Assembly (NCBI GenBank): GCA_030696345.1
Contig: JAUYSK010000026.1
Location: forward strand, 46,246-110,245
Reading direction: 5' to 3'
Length of the DNA stretch: 64,000 bases
From: Azonexus sp.
Lineage (GTDB): Bacteria > Pseudomonadota > Gammaproteobacteria > Burkholderiales > Rhodocyclaceae
In this document: one piece after another, positions 52,536-63,090 of the stretch
Position numbering within the stretch: the first letter of the stretch is position 1
Layout of the letters: the number at the start of each line of letters is the position of its first letter
Position numbers and translations under genes: made by a program
Notes under the pieces: generated by a model
Seen by the model: only the letters and a program-made list of their open reading frames with translations
Database searches by the model: none
What the model was told of the DNA's origin: nothing

Positions 52536-54578
52536 ATGCGTTCGATTTTAATAATTCTTCTTGGCTTTCTGCTGTCCCCGGCTTTTGCGCTGGAGAAGGT
52601 CAGCGTGCAGTTGAACTGGAAGCATCAATTCCAGTTTGCCGGCTATTACGCGGCGATTGAGAAAGGCTATTTTCGCGACGCAGGGTTTGATGTCAGCCTG
52701 CGGGAACTCGCCGAAGGTGCCGACCCCATCGTTGCTGTCCTGAACAGCGAGGCGGATTTCGGCGTAGCAGCTTCCGAACTGGCGCTGCATCGGGCGCAAG
52801 GCAAACCGGTGGTCGCTTTGGCTGTGATCATCCAGCATTCGCCGCTGGTGTTACTGGCTGATCGGCGCAAGATTCCCAGTATTGAGGCCCTGAGCGACAG
52901 TCGCATCATGCTGTTGCCACATGAAGCCGAACTGATCGCGTACCTGAAACGTGAGGGAGTCAATGCTTATACGGCGGTAGCGCATAGTTTTGATCCGGAG
53001 GATCTGATTTCCGGGCGGGTAGATGCCCTTTCAGGCTACTCCACCGACGAGCCTTTCCTGCTGCAGCAGAAAGGATTCCGTTACCTGGCCTATACCCCGA
53101 AGGCGGTGGGCATCGATTTCTACGGCGATACGCTATTCACACTGGAAAGCCGGATTCATTCGTCGCCCGAGGGGGCGCTTGCATTTCGGGCAGCTGTGCT
53201 GCGCGGCTGGGTATATGCCATGGCCAATACTGAAGAAGTCGCCGACCTCATTCTCAAGCGCTACTCGACGCGCCACAGCAAGCCGCATCTGCTGTTCGAG
53301 GCGATGGAAATGAAGCGACTGATGCAGCCTGATCTGGTTGAAATAGGCCAGATGACGACCTCGCGCTGGCAGCAGATCGGCCAAACCTATGCCGAGCTCG
53401 GCATGTTGCCTGCTGACTTCACGCTTGAAGGACTGGTTTTTGAAAACAGGGAGCGCAAGCTGCCCATCTGGCTGTGGCCTTTTTTGGGGATGGCTGTTTT
53501 TATATTTGTTCTGGGCATTCTGTTGGCCCTTTACTTTTCTCGCCTGAACCATCGGCTGAGCAAGGAGGTTGAGATCCGCCATGCCGCCGAAGCTGCACTT
53601 GTCGGTAGTGAGGAGCGCTATCGCCGACTGGCCGAGCAAAGCAAGGATGTTATCTGGACGCTGGATCTGGCCAGCATGCGCTTCACCTTTGTCAGCCCGG
53701 CAGTTCAGGCCGTGCGGGGTTTTACCGTCGATGAGGTCATGCAGCAGTCGGTGGAGGATGCCATGACGCCGGCGTCGTACAAGGTGACGATGGATATCCT
53801 GCAGGATCACCTGAAACGGCTGGCTGCCGGTGACCTGGCGGCGATGTCGGCGATGGCGGAGATCGAGCAGCCGCACAAGAACGGCGGCGTGGTTTCGTCA
53901 GAAGTGGTTGGAAGTTTCATTCTTGACGATCACGGGCAGCCGACCACGCTCCTTGGCATATCCCGCGACAATTCGGCGCGCCGAGCGGTCGAGGCGCAGT
54001 TGCGTGCCGCCAACGCCAGCCTGCGCAACCAGTTGCAGGAAATCGAGCAACTGCAGGTGGCCTTGCAGGAGCAGGCGATTCGGGACAGCCTTACCGGCTG
54101 CTTCAACCGTCGCTATCTCGATGAAACACTAGAGCGAGAGCTGTGGCGCGCCCGTCGCGAGGGCTACCCGCTGTCACTGGTCATTCTCGATCTGGATCAT
54201 TTCAAGCAGATCAACGATACCTATGGTCATCAGGCTGGTGACGAGGCGCTAAGGGAGTTGTCCACCCAGCTTCGGGCTGATATTCGCCACGAAGACGTGC
54301 TTTGTCGTTACGGCGGTGAGGAATTCGTTGTTCTGATGCCGCGCATGCCACTTAGTGTGGCTACCGAGCGGGCCGAACGCTGGCGAAGGACGATTGCCGG
54401 TATTCAGGTTCATTTCGGTGCTTTTGAACTGAAGTTCACCACCTCCGCCGGAGTGGCTTCATACCCCGACCATGCCAGGATGCCCGATGACCTTATGCAG
54501 TGCGCTGACCTGGCGCTGTACGCCGCCAAGAACGAGGGTCGGAACCGCGTCGCGGTCTACACGCCGCCCGGGCATTAA
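52536..54578 (+). CDS. membrane diguanylate cyclase with NMT1 sensor, PAS and GGDEF
   Basis: The ~680-aa protein has a signal peptide, a periplasmic NMT1/THI5-like ligand-binding domain (VQLNWKHQFQFAGYYAAIEKGYF, residues ~25-45), a transmembrane helix (LWPFLGMAVFIFVLGILLALYF, ~res 315-335), a PAS domain and an intact GGDEF. The active site reads RYGGEEF, and an I-site RHED lies five residues before it, so product-inhibited c-di-GMP synthesis is expected. Relatives of the NMT1 fold bind thiamine precursors or other small ligands. ATG 52536 gives the signal peptide. Its end overlaps the next gene by four bases. Confidence 0.92.
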   Translation: MRSILIILLGFLLSPAFALEKVSVQLNWKHQFQFAGYYAAIEKGYFRDAGFDVSLRELAEGADPIVAVLNSEADFGVAASELALHRAQGKPVVALAVIIQHSPLVLLADRRKIPSIEALSDSRIMLLPHEAELIAYLKREGVNAYTAVAHSFDPEDLISGRVDALSGYSTDEPFLLQQKGFRYLAYTPKAVGIDFYGDTLFTLESRIHSSPEGALAFRAAVLRGWVYAMANTEEVADLILKRYSTRHSKPHLLFEAMEMKRLMQPDLVEIGQMTTSRWQQIGQTYAELGMLPADFTLEGLVFENRERKLPIWLWPFLGMAVFIFVLGILLALYFSRLNHRLSKEVEIRHAAEAALVGSEERYRRLAEQSKDVIWTLDLASMRFTFVSPAVQAVRGFTVDEVMQQSVEDAMTPASYKVTMDILQDHLKRLAAGDLAAMSAMAEIEQPHKNGGVVSSEVVGSFILDDHGQPTTLLGISRDNSARRAVEAQLRAANASLRNQLQEIEQLQVALQEQAIRDSLTGCFNRRYLDETLERELWRARREGYPLSLVILDLDHFKQINDTYGHQAGDEALRELSTQLRADIRHEDVLCRYGGEEFVVLMPRMPLSVATERAERWRRTIAGIQVHFGAFELKFTTSAGVASYPDHARMPDDLMQCADLALYAAKNEGRNRVAVYTPPGH

Positions 54579-55216
54579 TCGCCGCCGCATCCACCTCCGC
54601 CGTCACCATCAGAACTGCCTGAATCCCCGGAGCAACCACCGCTGCCGCAGCCGATATGGCTGGCACAGAAGCCAGTGCCCATGGTGCCGTTCGGGCCGGC
54701 CAGGCAATCAAGTTGATAAATGAAGCCGCCGGCAATGGCCAGGCTGGCGTCCATCGCAAAAATCCGGGGCAGGCGGTCCGGCTTCTTCGGATTGATTCCT
54801 TCGCGCCGGCACGCCAGTCGCCAGGCCCGCTTTATGCCCTCACCGGCCTGTGTCGGCGAACTCATGGCCTCGGCCGGCGTATGGTGCAGGAAGCGGCCAA
54901 AAGCGTGGCGGCAGAACTTGTCGTACTGCCGAGTGAAAAGAATGAACTCGTGCCAGGCGTCGTCGACCGCCTGTGAGGGCATGGCCACCATGCGCCGACC
55001 TGCCGTCTGGCACATCTGGAAATAATCGACCAGGCCAGCGAAAACCTCGGCCCGCTGCTCCGCATTCAGTTCCGGCCGGCGTACGGCCAGCCGCTGGTCG
55101 AGCCAGCGTTGATAGGGATAGGCATCAATGTAGGACGATTGGCCGGCTTGCCGCCATTTTCGCCAGAACAGGTAGGCCAGCAGGCTCAATCCGACAACAA
55201 GGAAGATTTTCATCAT
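54575..55216 (-). CDS. membrane-anchored protein with Gly/Cys-rich tail
   Basis: The 213-aa protein has an N-terminal membrane anchor (IFLVVGLSLLAYLFW), a central domain with VDDAWHEFILFTRQYDKFCRH (residues ~85-105), a motif seen in glycine-rich-domain (DUF1399/GRDP-like) proteins, and a tail with the repeated pattern CGSGGCSGDSGSSDGDGGGGC. The tail resembles exported Gly/Cys-rich segments of unknown role. It converges on the cyclase gene with a four-base overlap. ATG 55213 is an alternative start. The function is unknown. Confidence 0.75.
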   Translation of the reverse strand: MMKIFLVVGLSLLAYLFWRKWRQAGQSSYIDAYPYQRWLDQRLAVRRPELNAEQRAEVFAGLVDYFQMCQTAGRRMVAMPSQAVDDAWHEFILFTRQYDKFCRHAFGRFLHHTPAEAMSSPTQAGEGIKRAWRLACRREGINPKKPDRLPRIFAMDASLAIAGGFIYQLDCLAGPNGTMGTGFCASHIGCGSGGCSGDSGSSDGDGGGGCGGD

Positions 55217-55282
55217 TGGGTGCTTGAAAAATCCTGTAAAAACGGTAAGTTATAGTATGTTTCAAGAAAGCGCTTTAACAAA

Positions 55283-55783
55283 ATGCATGTTCCCGTCCTG
55301 ATTCCTGTTGTACTGGTTACGTTGTGGCTGGCTGCCTGTGGCGGCCCGGCAACCCGTCAGGACGCGTCGATCGAAACTATATCGCAACAGTCAGTGGTGG
55401 TCAGCGAGAAGGGCAACGAGGTGGCAATTTACGCGCTGGGGCTGATTGATACCGGTTACCGCTTCGGCGGCAAGAATCCCGAAGCCGGGCTCGATTGCAG
55501 CGGCATGGTCAGTTACATCTACGGGCAGGCAGCGGGAATGAAGGTGCGCGGCAGCGCCGCCGACATCGCCCGCAATGGCCGGGCGATCGAGCGAGCCGCC
55601 TTGCGACCGGGAGATCTGGTTTTCTTCAATACGCGTAATCAGCCGTTTTCACATGTCGGCATTTATCTGGGCGAGGCGCGCTTCATCCATGCGCCAGCCA
55701 CCAACGGTCGGGTCAGGATTGATCGGCTGAACGACCGTTACTACGCGCAGCGTTTTGAAGCAGCTCGCACGTTTTTCGATTAA
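55283..55783 (+). CDS. NlpC/P60-family lipoprotein, cell-wall peptidase
   Basis: The 166-aa protein has a lipoprotein signal with lipobox LAAC (about residue 19) and a full NlpC/P60 domain: the catalytic cysteine in GLDCSGMVSYIY (~res 73), histidine in FSHVGIYLG (~res 127) and a third polar residue in RFIHAPA. Such enzymes cleave peptide bonds in peptidoglycan stems. It is probably anchored to the outer membrane. The gene stands alone upstream of tRNA-Arg. Confidence 0.93.
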   Translation: MHVPVLIPVVLVTLWLAACGGPATRQDASIETISQQSVVVSEKGNEVAIYALGLIDTGYRFGGKNPEAGLDCSGMVSYIYGQAAGMKVRGSAADIARNGRAIERAALRPGDLVFFNTRNQPFSHVGIYLGEARFIHAPATNGRVRIDRLNDRYYAQRFEAARTFFD

Positions 55784-55860
55784 TCGTGCGCAAGCGCGGC
55801 GATCAACGCCAGCCTGCCATGGACGCAAGATCAGGCAGGGGGTAGAATGCGCCCTCCCAA

Positions 55861-55937
55861 GCGCCCGTAGCTCAGCTGGATAGAGTACTGCCCTCCGAAG
55901 GCAGGGGTCGGGGGTTCGAATCTCTCCGGGCGCACCA
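55861..55937 (+). tRNA. tRNA-Arg, anticodon CCG
   Basis: The 77-base cloverleaf includes an encoded CCA end. The acceptor arms GCGCCCG and CGGGCGC pair fully; the anticodon stem CTGCC/GGCAG encloses the loop CTCCGAA with anticodon CCG, reading CGG codons. The T arm has GGTTCGAATC-type sequence. A strong terminator follows. Confidence 0.97.
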
Positions 55938-55944
55938 GATATTC

Positions 55945-55978
55945 AACGGGTTAGGTGATCTTCACCTAGCCCGTTTTC
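55945..55978 (+). terminator. terminator after tRNA-Arg
   Basis: A 14-bp hairpin (AACGGGTTAGGTGA with TCACCTAGCCCGTT, one G-T pair) with a three-base loop lies 7 bp after the tRNA, followed by T-rich sequence. Confidence 0.85.
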
Positions 55979-56038
55979 GTTTCGGGCCCATTCCGTGCGG
56001 AAAATGTGCCTCCAATCTCGGAAGTGAATTCAACGAAC

Positions 56039-57100
56039 ATGACCCGCGTACCGAAACCTGATGTTTGCCAGCCGACCGGCTCGGCTGAGTTGGCCATGCT
56101 GGATGTCTATATGCCGATGATGAAATCGTCAGCAATCATTTCGGCTGGACGGTTGGGGTTATTTGAAGCATTGGCCATGGGCCCGCTTTCGGTGCCGCAA
56201 CTGGCGGAAAAAATTGATTCCAGTCTGAAGGGCACTGCGACGTTGGCAGATTTTCTGATCGCACTCGGCTATCTGGAAAAGCGGGGCGAACTCCTGGCGA
56301 ATACGGCTAGTACGCAACGCTGGTTCACCAGTCTGGGGCAGGTTGATTACACGCCGGGTTTGTTATGGACGCACGAGGCCTGGCCGATGATGGGTGGTCT
56401 GGCCGAAGCGGTACGTAGTGGTCACCCGGAGAAAATGCTCTGGGATGCGATGGTGGAGCAATCTCATCTTGGTGAATTGTTTTCGTCGTACATGGCGGCG
56501 TTTGCTTCCGATCTGGGGCCGGATCTGCTCAAGCACGTTCCGGTGTCACCGGCGTATCACCGAATGCTGGACCTGGGCGGCTCGCATGGCCTGCATGCGA
56601 TCCGGTTTTGCCAGCGCTATCCGCAGCTCGGCGCGCTCATCGTCGATCTGCCCAGTGCCCTGACGGAAACCGCGGCGACCATTGAGAGTGAGCAGCTTTC
56701 AGCGCGTATCCGGTTGTGTCCCGGTGACCTGCAGGAGCAGGACTGGGGTGGCGAGCATGATCTGGTTTTTTACCTGTCGGTAGCTCACAACCATAGCGCG
56801 GAAGAGAACCGCCACATCATCCAGCGGATTGGCAATTCACTTGGCCAAGCCGGCTTGCTGGTCATCCATGAATACCTGTCCGAACAGCCGCTGGATGCGC
56901 TGGATGCCGCATTTCGCCTGACCCTGCTCGTGGAAACCGGCACCCAGACCTATCGTTACGAAGATTATTGCAGTTGGCTGGCGGCTGCCGGATTCGAGTC
57001 TGTTGAACGGATTGATCTTGATCCGCGCGAAAAAGGCTCATTGATATTGGCACGTCAGGGTGGCTTGGGGGCGGCGCTGACGAGTTGCAAACCCATGTAA
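56039..57100 (+). CDS. SAM-dependent O-methyltransferase-like protein
   Basis: The ~353-aa protein matches the two-domain 'O-methyltransferase family 2' layout: an N-terminal winged-helix/dimerisation region (GRLGLFEALAMGPLSVPQLA) and a C-terminal Rossmann SAM domain with MLDLGGSHGLHAIRF as motif I (~res 180) and LIVDLPSAL. Related proteins methylate small hydroxylated molecules or serve non-catalytic roles. The start is uncertain: GTG 56006 or ATG 56039, and neither has a strong ribosome binding site. No biosynthetic neighbours are visible, so the substrate is unknown. Confidence 0.75.
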   Translation: MTRVPKPDVCQPTGSAELAMLDVYMPMMKSSAIISAGRLGLFEALAMGPLSVPQLAEKIDSSLKGTATLADFLIALGYLEKRGELLANTASTQRWFTSLGQVDYTPGLLWTHEAWPMMGGLAEAVRSGHPEKMLWDAMVEQSHLGELFSSYMAAFASDLGPDLLKHVPVSPAYHRMLDLGGSHGLHAIRFCQRYPQLGALIVDLPSALTETAATIESEQLSARIRLCPGDLQEQDWGGEHDLVFYLSVAHNHSAEENRHIIQRIGNSLGQAGLLVIHEYLSEQPLDALDAAFRLTLLVETGTQTYRYEDYCSWLAAAGFESVERIDLDPREKGSLILARQGGLGAALTSCKPM

Positions 57101-57107
57101 ATGAAAA

Positions 57108-57131
57108 GCCGGGAATCGCCCCGGCCTTTTT
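57108..57131. terminator. terminator between methyltransferase and 35-aa gene
   Basis: GCCGGG and CCCGGC form a six-bp stem with AATCGC loop, followed rightward by CTTTTT. It separates two convergent genes. The leftward side has AAAA before the stem, giving a short T-run on the minus strand. Confidence 0.65.
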
Positions 57132-57151
57132 GTCCCACTGGATGCAGCACC

Positions 57152-57259
57152 TTAGCAAATGTCTTCGCTGACGTTTTTGCCAACGTTTTTAATCATGAAA
57201 ACGGCGAAGAAAAAAACCACAGAAGCAAAGGCAGCACCCATCCACGGAAATTCATCCAT
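57152..57259 (-). CDS. 35-aa single-helix membrane peptide
   Basis: On the minus strand, ATG 57259 opens a 35-codon frame. The product begins MDEFPWMG, has a hydrophobic helix of about 14 residues (AAFASVVFFFAVFM) and a polar KN-rich C-terminus ending in cysteine. AAGG lies about ten bases upstream. The frame extends further 5', but that part has no coding character. I do not recognise a family. Confidence 0.5.
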   Translation of the reverse strand: MDEFPWMGAAFASVVFFFAVFMIKNVGKNVSEDIC

Positions 57260-57704
57260 TTGAAACACCTTGTCGATTTGTTGAGATTGAGCGCAATTTG
57301 ACAGTGAGTTTGTAAGTAGTTCCCGGTCAGGCGAACTACTCACAGGCCGGTCGCCGGCCTCCGGGTCATTTGAATACCTCCCCGAGCCAACCGTTCCCCG
57401 GTGGCGAATACTTTCCGGCGTCAGTGGCAGGTTCACTCTGAAGCCAGCCTTGAAGGCCATTGCGCTTCTGCCAATGCTGACGAGCACGGTCAAATAAGTC
57501 ACTGCCTGGTTATTGGTAAATGCTATTGATCGAATACGAACCACTTATTGGCACTAATCAACCGGTGCACCTAAACTGCAGTTATCAAATCGTTGCGGAC
57601 GTGATCCCAAGAGTCAGGTCTACAGACTGAACAACAGAAATTTTCAGCCTTCGTCCAAACGGAGAAATACGATCTCTTCCGATTTCAAGCGTTAAGGAAA
57701 GCCA
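57260..57704. other. 445-bp intergenic stretch with two perfect hairpins
   Basis: Between the 35-aa and 56-aa genes I find no convincing further gene. AGTAGTTC-N10-GAACTACT (57315-57340) and AGGCCGG-TCG-CCGGCCT (57344-57360) are perfect inverted repeats four bases apart. Both could fold in either transcript. This stretch must hold the promoters of the divergent small genes. Confidence 0.5.
57315..57360. repeat. pair of adjacent perfect inverted repeats
   Basis: Two different perfect inverted repeats with 8-bp and 7-bp arms lie end to end, separated by three bases. They are unlike known operators in the window and have no T-run, so neither terminator nor operator function can be assigned. Confidence 0.6.
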
Positions 57705-57875
57705 ATGATTGCCAAGCTCGAAAAGTTTCTTCATCCCGCCAAGACTCACGCCGCCAGCGGCAGTGCCCGTGCCGTCTCGGATGCTGGACTGCCCGATGTT
57801 CAGCGGAATTCATCCATGACCCTCGGTGGCAAGGGCTTTGCGACCATTCAGGAGCAACCGTTTGCTACCAGTTAA
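57705..57875 (+). CDS. 56-aa hypothetical small protein
   Basis: ATG 57705 follows AAGGAAAG with good spacing. The 56-aa product is soluble and has a basic amphipathic N-terminus (KLEKFLHPAKTHAA) and a Gly/Ser/Thr-rich C-terminal half. It has no cysteine, no membrane segment and no recognised family. It ends 162 bp before katG. It could be a true small protein or a chance frame; the ribosome binding site favours the former. Confidence 0.5.
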   Translation: MIAKLEKFLHPAKTHAASGSARAVSDAGLPDVQRNSSMTLGGKGFATIQEQPFATS

Positions 57876-57992
57876 TCTGCCTGTTTCCTGAGCACCATCC
57901 AATTTGTGGCGGATTCGCATCGCCCGCAGGCATGGCATCAAGCGCGTATGTATCCAAACGCTTGGTTACTCGATTGAAATGCATGAATTTAG

Positions 57993-60248
<2,256 letters not shown>

Positions 60249-60433
60249 GGTATCAAGGGCGTTTCGAAGGTCGAGCCTTAAGAGACTTCCGGGACGCCCT
60301 CCAGCTTCGAGCTAGGCTGGTCCAAGGTGGAAGGCTGACAATTGGCGCTCAGGCTAGCAGCCCCTTGTGGCGGGGAAATCATTCGAACTGAAGCTCTTCA
60401 GGCCAGTAGACTGCCAGTCGTGCTGAATGCAAA

Positions 60434-61309
60434 TTAGAGATGGTGCGACATGATCGCCAACACGCAAGGGTGTGTTATCCGTCGTTGAACTGATAGTGCG
60501 AAATACTCAATCCGGGTTTTTTCGGCCTGGCCGAGCACGACGAAATCGCCAGAGGCCAAGTATTTTTCCGTGAGCACGCTAGGGATCGGGAAAGCTCCAA
60601 CCATTTCCCGGCCGAAGGCCGCCATGAGTGCAGCATCGTCAAACTCGCCGGCGACGGTAATTCGCAGCTTGTGTTTGCCCAGCCACTCAGTGACCACACG
60701 TCGCAATGACGAGTCTTCGCCTGGCATCAATAAGGGCAAGTGTTCCAGGCACCCGGGGAATGGAGTGCTGGCATTCTCGAGCAGTTTCGGGTGTGCAAGA
60801 AAAGAAACCCCTGACTCTCCAAGCTTGTGGCTATAAGCGCGCACGTCAACTTTGGAAGGGACTGGCGCATCCGAAATCACCAGATCCAGTCGGTGCAGGG
60901 CGAGTTCAGCAAGCAAACGATCCAAACGCCACTCGCGGCAAATGATGCGAACAGGATTGGGGAAATCTATGGCCGGGCGCAGGATTCGATAGGCCAGCGA
61001 TTTTGGCAACGCATCGGACACTCCCACCCGAAATTCGGTGGGGCGCTCTTTGGGGAAGTTCTTCAAGACTTGGTCGAGTTCAGCGCCAAGCGCGAACATA
61101 TCCTCGGCGTACTCGAAGGTAACCTTGCCGGCCTCGGTCAATTCCAGGCAACGTCCCTGTCGTTGAAAAAGCGATATTCCAAGGCGTTCCTCCAGCAACT
61201 TGATCTGGCCGCTCAGGGTTTGGGGCGAGATGTGAATCGCCTCCCCCGCGCGCATCACTCCGCCATGTTTGGCGACCTTCCAGAAGTAATACAAATGTTT
61301 GAGATTCAT
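60434..61309 (-). CDS. NhaR-like LysR-family transcriptional regulator
   Basis: The ~291-aa regulator begins MNLKHLYYFWKVAKHGGV and continues AGEAIHISPQTLSGQIKLLEERLG, the HTH of the NhaR branch of LysR proteins. The C-terminal half is the LysR substrate-binding domain (VGVSDALPKSLAYRILRPA). NhaR proteins sense sodium or pH and activate antiporter genes. ATG 61309 is chosen; the longer upstream frame lacks HTH homology. It is divergent from the hpf-like gene and convergent with katG. A KefB/C-type antiporter lies 1.8 kb away. Confidence 0.88.
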   Translation of the reverse strand: MNLKHLYYFWKVAKHGGVMRAGEAIHISPQTLSGQIKLLEERLGISLFQRQGRCLELTEAGKVTFEYAEDMFALGAELDQVLKNFPKERPTEFRVGVSDALPKSLAYRILRPAIDFPNPVRIICREWRLDRLLAELALHRLDLVISDAPVPSKVDVRAYSHKLGESGVSFLAHPKLLENASTPFPGCLEHLPLLMPGEDSSLRRVVTEWLGKHKLRITVAGEFDDAALMAAFGREMVGAFPIPSVLTEKYLASGDFVVLGQAEKTRIEYFALSVQRRITHPCVLAIMSHHL

Positions 61310-61395
61310 GCGGTCATGTTGTTTGCGTTTACCGTAGTGTAGGTGCTGATAATACGAATATACCGCATGATCAAGACGCGATATGTTGTCATCAC

Positions 61396-61411
61396 CGCAG
61401 CTCAAGCTGCG
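61396..61411 (+). promoter_or_regulatory. hairpin in the leader of the hpf-like gene
   Basis: CGCAGCT-CA-AGCTGCG is a perfect 7-bp inverted repeat ending 19 bases before the ATG, just upstream of the GAGGAG ribosome binding site. It is followed by ATTTTC, so it may act as a weak attenuator or translation control hairpin. Confidence 0.4.
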
Positions 61412-61430
61412 ATTTTCGAGGAGCAGCATC

Positions 61431-61787
61431 ATGCACGTCCAGATTCAGGTGAAGGGTTTGAGCAAAGCCACGCAATTGCGCCGCTTTGCTTCCCGCAAGC
61501 TCGAAGCGGCTCTTTCCCGTTTCTCTCATGTGATTCAGGATGTCAACGTTCGTATCAACGATATCAACGGCCCCGATCGAGGAGGCGTCGATAAGCTCTG
61601 TCGGGTTGTTCTGCGCTTCAAGGATAATTCGATCATCGTGATCGAAGAGCTGGGCTCTGAAGTGCTCCAGGTCATCGATCGTGTAGCCGATCGTCTGCAT
61701 CAGATCGTCTCCCGTCAACTGTCCCATTTGGTCAAAGTCGATCAGCACGGGATACGTCAAAGCAAGCTGCTTGCTGCGAATGACTGA
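61431..61787 (+). CDS. HPF/YfiA-family ribosome-associated protein
   Basis: The 118-aa protein starts at ATG 61431 with GAGGAG upstream. Its N-terminal MHVQIQVKGLSKATQLRRFASRKL and VIQDVNVRINDINGPDRGG fit the HPF/YfiA fold with basic residues that bind the 30S subunit. These proteins inactivate ribosomes in starvation or cold. The C-terminus is shorter than that of long HPF and lacks the dimerisation domain. It is divergent from the NhaR-like gene and precedes a c-di-GMP cyclase. Confidence 0.8.
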   Translation: MHVQIQVKGLSKATQLRRFASRKLEAALSRFSHVIQDVNVRINDINGPDRGGVDKLCRVVLRFKDNSIIVIEELGSEVLQVIDRVADRLHQIVSRQLSHLVKVDQHGIRQSKLLAAND

Positions 61788-61819
61788 ATAGCGCGAGCCA
61801 CTCCTGAAGGTGTCTGCCA

Positions 61820-62014
61820 ATGAGCACACTGCCATCTGTTTTGATCAAGAACATCGTTGTCGCCGCGGAGCCTGCGGCTGCTCCTGCCAGGCATTGTGGT
61901 GCCAGCCTGTGGGTGCTGCCTATGTTCACCGACGGTTCCGGGGTCTATGTCAAGGGTTCTGGCAGCCCACAACTCCGCTTCCATCGCTGCCGCCCGGGAG
62001 CAACGTTGCCATGA
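61820..62014 (+). CDS. 64-aa hypothetical protein overlapping the cyclase start
   Basis: The 64-codon frame begins at ATG 61820 with GAAGGTG upstream and ends in a TGA that overlaps the cyclase ATG (ATGA). That coupling and its position in the hpf-cyclase gap support a gene. The sequence (SLWVLPMFTDGSGVYVKG mid-way, otherwise basic) has no family I recognise. It may be a short leader or a remnant. Confidence 0.4.
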   Translation: MSTLPSVLIKNIVVAAEPAAAPARHCGASLWVLPMFTDGSGVYVKGSGSPQLRFHRCRPGATLP

Positions 62015-62862
62015 ACTTGAAAGCCTTGTTGCTTTTGCAACCCGAATTCATCATCCGGTCGGGCATTCTTGTCTTGTGCATGCTGATCACGCTGCTGGTG
62101 GGTTATCTCCACACCCTGACCGGCCTGGCTTATGATTTTCACGTTTTCTTCATCCTGCCGGTGCTGGTCGTCAGTTGGTTTAACGGCAGCCGGTTCGGGT
62201 ACGTTGTGGCGGTGTTGGCCGCTATCGAATGGTACATTGCCGACCGGTCATTGTTGGGCGATCAAGCTAACGACTTGCCCTTGATCTTCAACACAACCAT
62301 GCGCCTGGCCATCTTTCTTTATGGTGCATGGCTGATTGGGGAAATGCGGCGTGTCCTGCTACGGGAATCGCGCATGGCGCGCGAAGATGCCCTGACGCAA
62401 CTGCCCAACCGCGGCGAGTTCCATGAACGCGGGCTACAGGCGCTTGCGCAGGCGCAACGGCAGGGTGCCTCTTTCACTGCGGCCTTCATCGACCTTGATT
62501 GGTTCAAGGAGGTCAATGACAAGCTGGGGCATGACACCGGCGATGCGCTACTTGTTGTGGTTGCCCGAATTATTCGCGAGCAGGTTCGGATCAGCGATAT
62601 TCCAGGTCGTCTGGGTGGAGACGAGTTCGCTCTCCTGCTGCCGAACATGGATGCCCAGGCAGCCTCCGGCTATGTTGAAAAACTACGCAATCGCTTGCTC
62701 GCCGCAATGAGAGAGAAAGGCTGGCCGGTAACCTTCAGCATTGGTGTTGCCAGCTATAAAGTCGCCCCGCAGGATTTTGACCTGCTGATTAAGCAAGCGG
62801 ATAGATTGATGTATGAGGTCAAGCACAATGGTCGCGATCGCGTCCTGCAGAAGGAATTTTGA
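62011..62862 (+). CDS. membrane diguanylate cyclase
   Basis: The 283-aa protein has four or five N-terminal hydrophobic helices (IIRSGILVLCMLITLLVGYL, FHVFFILPVLVVSWFNG, FGYVVAVLAAIEWYIA, MRLAIFLYGAWLIG) and a GGDEF domain. The active site is intact (GRLGGDEFALLLPN), and the inhibitory I-site RISD lies five residues upstream. ATG 62011 is chosen because the longer frame has no coding character. It should make c-di-GMP at the membrane, with its input signal sensed by the membrane part. Confidence 0.9.
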   Translation: MNLKALLLLQPEFIIRSGILVLCMLITLLVGYLHTLTGLAYDFHVFFILPVLVVSWFNGSRFGYVVAVLAAIEWYIADRSLLGDQANDLPLIFNTTMRLAIFLYGAWLIGEMRRVLLRESRMAREDALTQLPNRGEFHERGLQALAQAQRQGASFTAAFIDLDWFKEVNDKLGHDTGDALLVVVARIIREQVRISDIPGRLGGDEFALLLPNMDAQAASGYVEKLRNRLLAAMREKGWPVTFSIGVASYKVAPQDFDLLIKQADRLMYEVKHNGRDRVLQKEF

Positions 62863-63090
62863 GAAAGAACCGGCGAAGGCTGGTCACGGCGAGGGCTGCG
62901 CCAGCCATTGCGTTACGCGGCCTGCGCGAACCGCATTTCACCGGCGAAGTGATGGAGGTCGCACGCGCGGAGCTCGACGGTGCTCCCTGAAAACGCTGGG
63001 TGAACCGACCATTCGCTACCCGATACGCAACGCGGTCGATTACCCTGTCGGGGACATGGCAGCAATCATCGGGAACAACGAGGCGGTAAC
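62863..63090 (+). pseudogene. possible degraded coding remnant
   Basis: Between the cyclase and the antiporter, one frame reads ALRGLREPHFTGEVMEVARA before a stop, and another continues TIRYPIRNAVDYPVGDMA to a stop at 63094. Both look protein-like but lack starts and ribosome binding sites and are in different frames. They may be pieces of a decayed gene. The parent is not recognisable. Confidence 0.3.
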
